Assembly: GCF_000003605.2 (NCBI RefSeq)
Contig: NW_003151768.1
Coordinates: forward strand, 39,576-50,960
DNA: 11,385 nt
Direction of reading: 5' to 3'
DNA from: Saccoglossus kowalevskii
Taxonomy: Eukaryota > Hemichordata > Enteropneusta > Harrimaniidae
The notes below the pieces were generated by a model. That model was not told the origin of the DNA and did no database searches. It saw only the letters and a program-made list of their open reading frames with translations. The position numbers were made by a program, and so were the translations under genes. Of the stretch, positions 1-7,264 are shown piece after piece (the stretch's first letter is position 1; every line of letters starts with the position of its first letter).

Positions 1-187
1 GCTGCTTGTTTTCCTATATTTCACATTATTCTCATCAAAAATCAGTGAAAATAAATTCCAACCAAAAGGCCCAAAAAGCCTTTTCAGCGAAAATTAATTC
101 CAGCGAAAATAAAGTATTCCACAGTAAATAAACAATCTGTTGTATACGCCACTTGGAACTCAAGTTTCAAGGACACGCTCACGACAA

Positions 188-201
188 CCCCCCCCCCCCC
201 C
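188..201. repeat. C14 homopolymer tract
   Basis: Fourteen consecutive C residues in otherwise AT-rich DNA. It is a mononucleotide microsatellite and its exact length in the assembly should not be trusted. No function is implied. Confidence 0.9.
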
Positions 202-469
202 TTTAATATGACAAGCACAAAGAGAACTTTCAAAAATTTAACGGGGACTGTGTCATTTTCAATGACTTGTTCACCATGTTTTTTTTTTATATTTATTTTG
301 CTAAATCTTGTTAAGCATTCAAAAGAGAGAATGTTTGCACCTGTTATCTATATTTTAACATTTTTTTTGAGTATGTTTCACAATTTCCCAAGTGCCTACA
401 AACCTGCATCTCTACCTTATCTCTAGTCTTATCACTACTAGCTATACATTGATTGGACCTAATATATGG

Positions 470-479
470 CGCCCTCTAG
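470..479 (+). repeat. GCGCCCTCTA dispersed motif, copy 1
   Basis: The decamer GCGCCCTCTA occurs here, followed by GTG, and again at 1029-1038 followed by TAGTG, in the same orientation. From general knowledge, similar strings occur near the ends of dispersed repeats in several animal genomes. I could not define a full repeat unit around either copy. Confidence 0.45.
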
Positions 480-1028
480 TGCAGTTCTCCACAAAGCATT
501 GTAATTGTTACAGATGTCATTCACAATGTGTAATGAAGAATTAAAATTTGCATAAAGTCAAGAGTTGTAATCCGGTAAGATTAAATACGATAATAAAATT
601 CTTTCAGGACTCGACATTAATATTGTCCAAAATATATGTTGCATATATATTTACTATCAAATAGCATCACATTACTATTCAGTTGTCCAATGGTAATTTT
701 ACTGACACAGACTATAGGACTACCCTTAGTGTTTAACACAGAGTTTATAATAGTGGGGGAGTTGAAAGAATAAGACAAATATACTTTAAAAATTTGAAAT
801 TCTTTATTAAAAGAAGTCACATGATATATGCAAATGAACTTTAACAAACCAATGGAAGCCAAAATGACAGGCAACAATGAGACATGCTGAAAAATCATTA
901 ACAATTTAATATACAATACAAGCTTGAGTAATAGGCAATGTGTATGGAATAAATAAACAAAGCAAAAATAATAGTTGGGTAATGTGAACGGGTAAATGAA
1001 TGAATAGATGTGAGCTATGAATAGAAAG

Positions 1029-1038
1029 CGCCCTCTAT
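1029..1038 (+). repeat. GCGCCCTCTA dispersed motif, copy 2
   Basis: Second copy, 559 bases from the first and in the same orientation. Sequence outside the decamer is only weakly alike between copies, so this could be the shared end of two related mobile-element fragments or a chance match. Confidence 0.4.
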
Positions 1039-1456
1039 AGTGTCAATAAATGATGTGCTGAATTGGAAGACTGGTAGTCATGGCAACTACTACAGAGTTA
1101 CAAGTAGTTTCTCCTCATAAAGTGTAATAATTAACATAATACTAATTCCATGTAAGATACCCCAATTCTAATCAGCAATGTCATCCAGGGTCATCTTTTC
1201 CCATCATGCCTGATTTTGATAGCTATAAAGAAAAAAGAAAAAAAAATTCAGGATGATATTAAAATCTGACACATTTCTAAACTACAATATTTTGTTCCAC
1301 TTTTGTCCATAGATATATCTTAGATGTAATCAAAGGCAGATAAAGATAAGGGCATGCATCTATGCTGACATGTGATAAAGATTCCACAGATTGAGAGAAA
1401 TGACAACAAGCCGGTAGAGCGATCCGCTTCGCTCAAAAAGCAAGTAACATGTTTTC

Positions 1457-1540
1457 GGCTGTTGCCACGGTAGGACATGAACGTGAAACTAACATCAGCT
1501 TATAAATAAAACCGGGCCCCGTATATGAAGTTCGCAGTCA
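1457..1540 (+). promoter_or_regulatory. Promoter-like cassette 1 (GTTGCC motif + TATA box)
   Basis: GGCTGTTGCCACGGTAG (1457-1473) is followed after 27 bases by TATAAATAAAA (1501-1511), then a GC-rich stretch CCGGGCCCC and an initiator-like GCAGTCA about 35 bases below the TATA box. GTTGCCAYGG resembles one half of the X-box bound by RFX-type factors; that is family knowledge, not proof of binding. The only immediate downstream frame is an eight-codon ORF from the ATG at 1644, so the product is unknown. The same two elements recur at 1796-1877. An LTR or mobile-element promoter is an alternative. Confidence 0.5.
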
Positions 1541-1795
1541 CTTTATTTTATTAGTAGGACGTATTCTGCTGTTACATTTATTATTTCCAACCGTTTTTCG
1601 ATAGTATTTTCTAGTTTGAAGGCAGCATTTAGAGTTCATTGGGATGAACGTTGTTGAGTTGGGATTATGATGATACAGTGTAACAATGTTGGCGCCAGTG
1701 ATCTCTTACCAGTGTGCAACGTAGCCAAAATAAAAAGCACGATCATTTCAATAATAATTTTGTTAATAAATTTGGGGTGAAAGTATTTTGAAAGT

Positions 1796-1877
1796 GGCTG
1801 TTGCCATGGTAGTGGTGGGCTAGGATTGTTTTTTCCAATTAGTGACAGTACGACCTGCCTTTCAAGTATAAATAAAA
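1796..1877 (+). promoter_or_regulatory. Promoter-like cassette 2 (GTTGCC motif + TATA box)
   Basis: GGCTGTTGCCATGGTAG (1796-1812) differs at one base of 17 from the motif in cassette 1. It is followed after 54 bases by TATAAATAAAA (1867-1877), identical over 11 bases to the first TATA element. A start about 30 bases below the TATA box would fall near 1897, roughly 70 bases before the first ATG of the small plus-strand ORF at 1969, so this cassette could drive that ORF. The spacing between elements differs between copies, so this is not a simple recent tandem duplication. Confidence 0.45.
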
Positions 1878-1968
1878 TCAGCCAAGCCAAAAGCTGTTGC
1901 TGGTGAAAAGTTACCCCAACTTTGGGGTAAATTTTCTCAGTAATGAAAACAGACATAAAAAAACAGTA

Positions 1969-2213
1969 AATGTTTGCCCACACTCGATATAAATCAACAT
2001 TACGAGAATATGCTCAAACAGCTCACTTCGGATTATAAAAATGCACGACACCTTGACGATAAGGGGAGACTAAAACCGCATGCACACTCGCTAAGAAATG
2101 TCAAAAGCATAGTGAATTATTTCAAAAGAGCGAAGCGGGAAGAAGATCCGACTACAAGCACCAGTACAGCGCAGTACGAAGATACACTCAGGAGCATTTG
2201 TCGGAAAAACTGA
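1969..2213 (+). CDS. Small uncertain ORF, unrecognised
   Basis: Two frames compete. A 22-codon frame opens at the ATG at 1969. A frame without an ATG near its start runs from about 1959 to the TGA at 2211-2213 (about 84 codons) and encodes a charged, helix-like protein rich in Lys and Arg (for example SIVNYFKRAKREED near its end). I do not recognise either. They may be one gene split by a frame change near 2000-2035, or only the longer frame may be real, reached by splicing from upstream; a CAG just before 1967 could be an acceptor. Support comes from the TATA box upstream (1867) and the AATAAA just after the stop (2233-2238). No domain is visible. Confidence 0.35.
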
Positions 2214-2232
2214 TTTGTTCGTGATAAGTAAA

Positions 2233-2238
2233 AATAAA
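2233..2238 (+). terminator. Polyadenylation signal AATAAA for the 1969-2213 ORF
   Basis: AATAAA lies 20 bases after the plus-strand stop codon at 2211-2213. It faces the minus-strand AATAAA at 2285-2290, giving a compact convergent 3' end arrangement. Confidence 0.5.
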
Positions 2239-2284
2239 ATGTGTAAGCTGTTTGAGATGACGGTCTTTACAAACAATGATCATC

Positions 2285-2290
2285 TTTATT
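2285..2290 (-). terminator. Polyadenylation signal AATAAA for the 2370-3587 gene
   Basis: TTTATT on the plus strand reads AATAAA on the minus strand, about 80 bases beyond the stop codon of the minus-strand gene that ends at 2370. Confidence 0.45.
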
Positions 2291-2369
2291 TAATCACGTC
2301 AGACACAAAAAACACTACTGTGGTGAATTGCGCTTACTATTGCATGCTCAATAATAAAGTCAAGGTTGA

Positions 2370-3587
2370 CTAGTTGGACCATATGTGCGACAAATCGAGG
2401 CTTTTCTGTGTAACCGGCTCTTTAAATAAAATCGTGCTTTTTGATTCAATGGTGGGCTCATCAGAAGTAACTAGCGGTTTGATTTCCGATTGAATCTTAT
2501 CAGAATCACATTGAACTCTCTTGTTTTGGTTACTCACGGTAGATAATATTTCGCATGGTGTAATGGCATTATTTAAAGCGTCTTTAACTATATGTTTATA
2601 TTTTTTGTATTTATTATATCGTAGGTAAATGTTATCCACAAAATCTAGGATATCAGTTTTATTATCTGTTGTTGATTCACTACTACTTTTAACTTCAATA
2701 AACTGTGGATATTTACGTCGTAATGCAGATAATATTACGTCAGTGGGAGACTGCTTGATGCGTGTTAGCGACTCAGTTAATACACTGCAGTCAACATTCC
2801 CATTTACGAAGCTGTCGGGGAAGTGTTTCTGTAACAGATGGTTAACCGTATCACAATGACTAGTTAATTCATCGTACTTTCCGACAAGAGAACTATATTT
2901 TCTTTTCTGATTGATAAGACATTCAGCCACATTTTGACCAGCTGGAATCGACGATTTAATCATTTGACATATGTCTTGGGCTGAATCACATTTATCACTT
3001 GGACCTTCCATCGTACACGAGTCGGCTGTGTCCATAGCTGATACAATAGGACACACACTATTTAATAATATATATGCGTTGTTTAGTGACGGGCAATTTT
3101 TTTCTATTATGCGATTCATCAAACTTGAAAAATTGTTCTCAATAACTGTAAATGTATTCGAACGCGCACCCCTGTGAGTTACGCTGACTTCATTAATGTC
3201 TCTTCTTGGCATTAAAGCATGATATAAACTGCACATGTTACCGTTTAGTGAGTTTTCGTTATAAATTCCACCAATAAACCATAATGCGAATGGGTAGAAA
3301 GGCGGATTGTGTTCATGGAAGGCGGCGAACACCTTTCCAATACACTCTTTTTCGCTATGATTATATGTGTCCGCCACGCTGAATTCACGCGACAACTCTG
3401 GGTCGTTGGAGTATATACATCAGTGTACTCTTGGACGACGCTACTCACACATCGTCCACTTATCACTATTGTAATTTTCATACAGATTGAGCATGAACTT
3501 TGGCAAGGAGCATTCTTTGAAATGACATGTCACACAAAGTGGTAAGATTTTCGACATAGCTTCAGTGAATCGTTTACTACTACCCAT
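2370..3587 (-). pseudogene. Unrecognised ~400-codon gene with two in-frame stops
   Basis: A single minus-strand frame runs from the ATG at 3587 to the TAG ending at 2370, 405 codons before the final stop. It is interrupted by TAG at 3441-3443 and TGA at 3420-3422, only 18 bases apart and with no frame change. The first 48 residues look coding and hold a Cys/His cluster (CVTCHFKEC, then MCE just before the first stop) that suggests a metal-binding finger. The remaining 341 residues form an uninterrupted frame with an aromatic patch (PPFYPFALWF), a central charged region and a Ser/Thr/Lys-rich tail; I see no membrane segment. Annotators using only the longer frame would start near 3395 and miss the N-terminus. 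Its ATG is 27 bases after the stop of the next minus-strand gene, implying a shared unit. I do not recognise the family. Decay after integration is the simplest reading; readthrough or sequence error remain possible. Confidence 0.65.
3441..3587 (-). CDS. N-terminal fragment of the 2370-3587 gene, Cys-rich
   Basis: This 48-residue frame starts at a true ATG preceded by an AT-rich TATATATTATTA stretch and ends at the in-frame TAG. It carries LCVTCHFKEC, three Cys and one His within ten residues, and a further Cys two residues from its end. It shares its frame with the long downstream frame, so it is best read as the severed start of that gene rather than a separate small protein. It is listed separately because its short length makes it easy to miss. 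Confidence 0.55.
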   Translation of the reverse strand: MGSSKRFTEAMSKILPLCVTCHFKECSLPKFMLNLYENYNSDKWTMCE

Positions 3588-3614
3588 TAATAATATATAT
3601 TCATAATTTGATGA

Positions 3615-4254
3615 TCACATTTCACACGATTTCCCAATGTCTGTTGCAATAGTTTGCATGATAATTTTGTTCAAATCATCAATTTCTGAATCATGGTATT
3701 TTCCCCTGAATTCCTTACAAGTCATTACATTGTCGGTTTCATGACAGTCTGTCCCATCTAAATAAAAATACAGCTGATTATTTACGTTGTCAATTACGCC
3801 GGTTACATCGCAGTGACCGTCCGCTGTGGATTTAATTTTTAAAAGATCGATCACATACGAAGGAATGTGACGTATACAAGATCGGACATCGTCGATATAG
3901 AACGAGTCATTTAATTGTGGTTCGCGTTTGAGTGTGAAATCTTCATTATATTCTGTCAATCGTTTTAGAATTATTTTCAGTAAATACTGTGTTGATTTCA
4001 ATATATCATTCTCAGTGTCACTAGGTATATTTACATTAGTTGAGGTGCGTTTACCAATATTTTTTTCAGTACAAAAAAACACTCAGTATTACAACAAAGT
4101 AAAATGTTTTTTCCCCGATTTGAAGACAAAAATTACTCTCAATATCATTTAGTAATATTTCATCATTACGATATATACAGAATTTCACTTTTTTATGAGT
4201 TCTTTCAGGAGAGACACCGTCGTCGTCGAGGCGTTTTCTTTTCTTATTGTTCAA
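3615..4254 (-). pseudogene. Unrecognised ~210-codon gene, frame broken at a T7 run
   Basis: Two minus-strand frames abut. The first (4254-4066) encodes a strongly basic N-terminus, NNKKRKRLDDDG, that looks like a nuclear localisation signal, and ends at a TGA. The second (4082-3615) opens right after a stop at 4083-4085 and carries about 153 residues of good coding composition, with scattered Cys and a hydrophilic C-terminus. Their overlap is only 17 bases and contains a T7 run (A7 on the plus strand, 4073-4079), so a one-base length change there would split one gene of about 210 residues. The first frame has no ATG: it opens with CAG TTG after a stop, so the start codon may be lost or lie in an unseen exon. 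The stop at 3615 is 27 bases before the ATG of the next gene. Function unknown; a nuclear viral protein is a guess from the basic start. Confidence 0.6.
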
Positions 4255-4626
4255 CTGTTAGCTTACTATTGGTGTAATTAATATAACGTTTATTTGTTCG
4301 GCGTACACACCAGGACATGGAACGTTACCAAATATTTCGGATGAAATGACAAAGTCGTCTATTTTTGTTTAAATAAGGTCAACAACAAATCATATAAATT
4401 AGAGTTCCTTTATGGTTTGAGGGGGGGGGGTAACTTTAAGAAGTGGAGTTTTTCTCACACAAACACAATGAAACACAGATAATGACGTGTAATTTATGGA
4501 ATTATTTATTCTCGGGGAAAAAATACGACTCAAATGTTTACATTACTATAGTCAATATACATATTAAATGAAATGCTGTTAACAAAAATACAAATTCAGG
4601 CAAATAAATCGTAACGATATATAACG
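4255..4626. other. Intergenic region with G10 tract
   Basis: I see no believable gene here. The stretch contains a G10 run at 4421-4430, several A/T runs, and on the minus strand an AATAAA at 4504-4509 that could end the Kelch-type transcript stopping at 4627. It would also have to hold the promoter of the minus-strand gene beginning near 4254, but no clear TATA box stands out. It is the longest gap inside the gene-dense block. Confidence 0.5.
4421..4430. repeat. G10 homopolymer tract
   Basis: Ten consecutive G residues within AT-rich intergenic DNA. Its length is probably unreliable in the assembly. It is comparable to the C14 tract in the left flank. Confidence 0.85.
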
Positions 4627-5668
4627 TTAATAAGCAAACTCGCTATGATAAGGTATGACGTCTTGTCGGTGAAAGTTACACTCAACACGTCTTAATGTAA
4701 CTGATTTCTCGAACAAATTAAGTACAACGTCATACAATTTAAATAATGAATTACTACCGCCGAAGATTACGAGAATATATTCACCTTCCATACGAGCCTT
4801 GAATCGAGTATGCACGGGGAAGATGCATGCATGCGCCTATCGTAAATGATCGTGCTTTGGTGTCTGATTCAGCTAGTTTCAATATTTTCGAATACATTGG
4901 AATATTATCCCATGTATTATATTCTTGTGTGCCAACTACACGATCCATATGTATATGATCATCGGTTCTCAAATTAAGACGCATTAGACTAACTTCAATA
5001 TACGGTTTGAATTCAAATTCACTCACTGCTCTCACATCCAGAGAATGTATACTGACTATACCATTGAGAGCGGGTATTCTGAATAATGACGGTGTTATTG
5101 GCGACCTGCTTTGAGGTATATCATCAGGGTAAGTCATTGGTAATTCATTTGTACAACAAGTGACGGAGGGTAATTTTCTCTCGTAATAGGCATCAGCCGT
5201 CAATGGAATTAGCAATGAACCAACCTCTCTACAATTGTTATCAGTGATCCATATCAGGTAGACTAGAACAATATCGTCATTAACATCAACGACATCAACG
5301 TATACGTTCGAGTGTGAAATAACATCCGTGACATAATGACGTGTCGATTTGAACATATCACATTCCCATTCACCCTCACTGTGATAGATGTATATATGTG
5401 TTTTGTCTGCGACTCCAATAAGAATTTTTTTTCGTTTGTAAAGGTCAAAGTCAGCACACCGCATTTCATCATCAATCATTGTCCAGGGTGGTGAATTGTA
5501 CAGAGACTTGTAATAATTCAATGAATCCATATAGTCAAATTTTAAAAATTTATACGATCCACATCTTCCATTTCGACATGCATATATAACTCCATCTTTG
5601 TATATGGTGTTTACATTATATCTTGTATCATCATAATGATACGATCTACAAGACAAACAGTTTTCCAT
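4627..5668 (-). CDS. Divergent propeller and last Kelch repeat
   Basis: The frame 5668-4781 (295 residues, ATG start) is rich in beta-strand patterns (for example KKILIGVADKTHIYIYH) but has few textbook Kelch diglycines. It ends just after a CMHLPRAYS motif, which resembles the start of a Kelch repeat (MP.PR.Y). The next frame, 4815-4627, continues with EGEYILVIFGGSNS and LYDVV, which are the central Gly-Gly strand and following tyrosine of a Kelch repeat. The two pieces are therefore halves of one repeat separated by a frame change close to a GGGG run. The extreme divergence of the other repeats is typical of a fast-evolving viral copy, but I cannot count blades with confidence. Confidence 0.5.
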
Positions 5669-6213
5669 TTTAATTTTTTTTTGACACCGTCTTCACCGCA
5701 TACGTGCATGTTGTTTCCGACAACGCTGAATGGATACTCTCTCACAGTTTCGGTTGGAAACATATCGGTGTATTTTTTCATTAATGTAATCTCGTCTAAC
5801 TCCAAATTCAGCAAATCGCTCACATATCTTTCTACAACTGATTGGAGTTTGGGACAGTCAGATCGAATGGAAAGCACAAGTCTCGCAATATCAATATCTT
5901 CGGGTCGTGTCAATCCCAACTTTTCTTGACAACGGTACCATGCTAAAACTATGTAGAAGACATTACTTTCTACGTTCGTAATGCTTACTTTACGCCGTAC
6001 AAATCGACGAACGGTTGCTCACGTCCACGGACTCCAACATTCATTTTCATCGAAACTACGCGTGTTAAATGCAATCACCCACGCAATATTATCCGTCAAG
6101 CGTTTCGGCCAACAAACATCTAATCGTTCACGTTTGGAAAGGTAAGAAAAAGTGTCGATCAATTCATCCAATGATATAATGTAATTCTTAGTAATTAAAG
6201 ATGCGGTTAATAT
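5611..6213 (-). CDS. BACK-like helical fragment with in-frame TGA
   Basis: One minus-strand frame opens at 6213, directly after a TAA, and runs to 5611 with a single TGA at 6019-6021. Before the TGA it gives 64 residues of coding quality (including SLDELIDTFSYLSKRERL). After it come segments such as VESNVFYIVLAWYRCQEK and, following the PEDIDIARLVLSIR stretch, helices that fit the BACK pattern 'vf.avl.W...R...l..LL..iR'. BACK domains link BTB and Kelch regions in KLHL proteins. Codons immediately around the TGA contain GTGAGC, but no acceptor at intron distance keeps the frame. The tail beyond about 5680 is likely out of frame. Confidence 0.5.
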
Positions 6214-6499
6214 TTAAAAAAAAATGAATCGTACGAAACGCGTTTGCCTCACCGATAAGGTGTCGCAACGTCCCTCTTCCTTCTTTTGTAAAATTAATAT
6301 ATGGAATCCGGCAACAACCTTTGGATATGTACGTCATGACAATTCCCCAAAAGAAACGCTCATCGGGGTCGGTTATCAACAACTTTCTATCCTGGCAATT
6401 AACCTCTACTTCAGACTCAATATGCGCAATTTCGTCATACAGAACAGTCTGGTCAACTTTAAATTCAGTTTTTCCAACTTTAACGCGTACCGTTGCCAT
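6188..6499 (-). CDS. BTB/POZ domain fragment, T1/KCTD-like
   Basis: About 103 residues starting MATVRVKVGKTEF. The pattern of an early strand with VKVGKTEFKVDQTVL, a middle LITDPDERFFWGIVMTYISKG and a late LIGEANAFRTIHFF follows the BTB fold, and most resembles the potassium-channel tetramerisation (T1/KCTD) subgroup, whose hallmark is a (I/V)(D/T)(R/D)(D/P) run before a phenylalanine and a single-helix ending. BTB domains dimerise or tetramerise and often bind Cullin-3. The frame stops at 6188 after a few residues of non-homologous-looking tail, consistent with the frame having slipped just before. Confidence 0.6.
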   Translation of the reverse strand: MATVRVKVGKTEFKVDQTVLYDEIAHIESEVEVNCQDRKLLITDPDERFFWGIVMTYISKGCCRIPYINFTKEGRGTLRHLIGEANAFRTIHFFLNINRIFNY

Positions 6500-6589
6500 C
6501 TTCGTCAACTCAACTCTATTACATTAGGAGGTAAACAAGATATTACTTTGAAAAACAAACGCATGTCAAAATTTATTATTATATCATCC

Positions 6590-6597
6590 TATATATA
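6590..6597 (-). promoter_or_regulatory. TATA-like element upstream of the BTB-BACK-Kelch gene
   Basis: TATATATA reading on the minus strand, about 92 bases before the ATG at 6499. It lies between the stop of the small minus-strand frame at 6635 and the Kelch-type gene. In AT-rich DNA such an octamer can occur by chance. Confidence 0.3.
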
Positions 6598-6634
6598 CAT
6601 GGAGCAATTTAGCTTTAAATCGTCACGCGGTAAG

Positions 6635-6815
6635 TTATTTTTTCAAACAGTCATCCAGAGATTGTTCAACCTCGATGGTGGCGATATCTAGCAAACGCAA
6701 CACAATGAAACACCGTACTGTATCATACGGAGAATGGTCAAACAAATATATGTGAAAACTGTATACAATTGTAATAAACTTTGAGTATCCTTCAGTCAGA
6801 AATCCGAGAGTTCAT
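6635..6815 (-). CDS. Small minus-strand frame upstream of the Kelch gene
   Basis: A frame without any ATG is open from 6811 to the TAA at 6637-6635 and gives 58 residues of plausible composition, with alternating hydrophobic and charged stretches (VYSFHIYLFDHS, then EVEQSLDDCLKK at the end). An ATG at 6815 opens a seven-codon frame (MNSRISD) that would join it through a single frame change near 6792-6800. I do not recognise the product. It sits just upstream of the Kelch gene on the same strand. It competes with a plus-strand ORF whose ATG (6818) lies two bases away in the opposite direction. Confidence 0.35.
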
Positions 6816-6817
6816 CA

Positions 6818-7119
6818 ATGAACACACACACTGGCGTCTACATGGAGAGTTGTATTGTCTGCAACACGTTGTTTGAAGCCTCGTCAGTTCTGTTCGACGG
6901 TTGAAGATGGACTCAAATATACATTGCTTCCCCGCGAACTAAATAATTTCGAACTTATCGGACGGCTATGTCCATACGACAATAATACTAGTCGCAAACA
7001 GGGCGTGAATTTAAAATTCATTTTTTATTTACGCCGAATACTTGATAATGAATGCGCTTTTAAGTATGGTGGCGTTGGGGTGTATTTCGGGTAATAGATG
7101 TTTAGTAGGTGACGCGTGA
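6818..7119 (+). pseudogene. Small broken plus-strand gene with Cys pairs, doubtful
   Basis: Three overlapping frames look coding in turn. From ATG 6818 to TGA 6902-6904 the frame contains ESCIVCNTLFEASSVLFDG, with a CxxC pair. A second frame, open from 6822 to the TAA at 7092-7094, contains LLPRELNNFELIGRLCPYDN. A third, from ATG 7048 to TGA 7117-7119, ends with a second Cys pair (GCISGNRCLVG). Read together they could be one small zinc-binding protein damaged by two frame changes, perhaps a RING-type finger, but I cannot name it and the minus strand also has open frames here. Treat it as a weak call. Confidence 0.3.
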
Positions 7120-7264
7120 CTAGCTCGAAGACGGAATAGAGTGCATACGAAGAATGTCATTACAAACTAAAAAATATTGTTTAAATAATTTACTTCAACA
7201 CGTTTAATTAACTAGCGGGAGAGGAAGCGATTGGAGTTTTTAAAAAAAACACGTTTCGATAAAA

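Larger units (their letters stand above)
1..1440. other. Non-coding left flank, host-like
   Basis: No reading frame here has believable protein composition; the open frames are short and low in complexity. The stretch is AT-rich and holds a C14 tract (188-201), many short A/T runs, and two copies of the decamer GCGCCCTCTA (470-479 and 1029-1038). Such 1.4 kb of gene-free DNA contrasts with the dense gene packing from 2370 to 10725, which is why I treat it as flanking host DNA rather than part of the viral block. The exact boundary is not visible: I found no target-site duplication or terminal repeat that marks it. Confidence 0.55.
4627..6499 (-). pseudogene. BTB-BACK-Kelch-like gene, multiply broken
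   Basis: The fragments in order on the minus strand match the layout of Kelch-like (KLHL) proteins: a BTB domain (6499-6188), a BACK-like region (6213-5611), a divergent beta-propeller region (5668-4781) and a final Kelch-type repeat (4815-4627). The total of about 620 codons is the usual KLHL length. KLHL proteins typically act as substrate adaptors for Cullin-3 ubiquitin ligases, and poxviruses carry captured copies; that role is family knowledge. Breaks: a frame change at 6188-6213, an in-frame TGA at 6019-6021, a frame change in a window containing an A9 run (5674-5682), and one near 4800-4815. I chose ATG 6499 because the earlier in-frame start is only a TTG. A TATATATA lies about 92 bases upstream. 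A host KLHL pseudogene is an alternative, but the compact intronless setting favours a viral copy. Confidence 0.6.

Noticed and set aside
617-916. 99-residue minus-strand ORF in the left flank
   Set aside because: It starts and ends in AT-rich host-like DNA, has low-complexity composition and no supporting signals.
1411-1436. tRNA-like GGTAGAGCG string
   Set aside because: Only a short D-arm-like stretch; no anticodon or T-arm could be placed. It forms a simple GAGCG/CGCTC hairpin instead.
1324-1690. Possible LTR followed by a TGGCGCC primer-binding-like site at about 1690
   Set aside because: No matching second LTR, no gag or pol frame, and no target duplication; the TATA and GTTGCC elements are explained as well by a promoter.
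1636-1983. 115-residue minus-strand ORF
   Set aside because: It overlaps the promoter-like cassette, has low-complexity hydrophobic composition and resembles no protein.
3398-3448. A 51-base intron (GTGAGT donor, CAG acceptor) that would remove both stops in the 2370-3587 gene
   Set aside because: The length keeps the frame, but the junction itself would form a new TAG, so splicing there does not rescue the gene.
5987-6023. GTGAGC around the in-frame TGA of the BACK region as a splice donor
   Set aside because: The nearest acceptor leaves an intron of about 35 bases, too short, and I saw no better in-frame acceptor.
6224-6691. 155-residue plus-strand ORF
   Set aside because: It is antisense to the BTB fragment, whose recognisable domain pattern is on the minus strand; the plus-strand protein has no sensible pattern.
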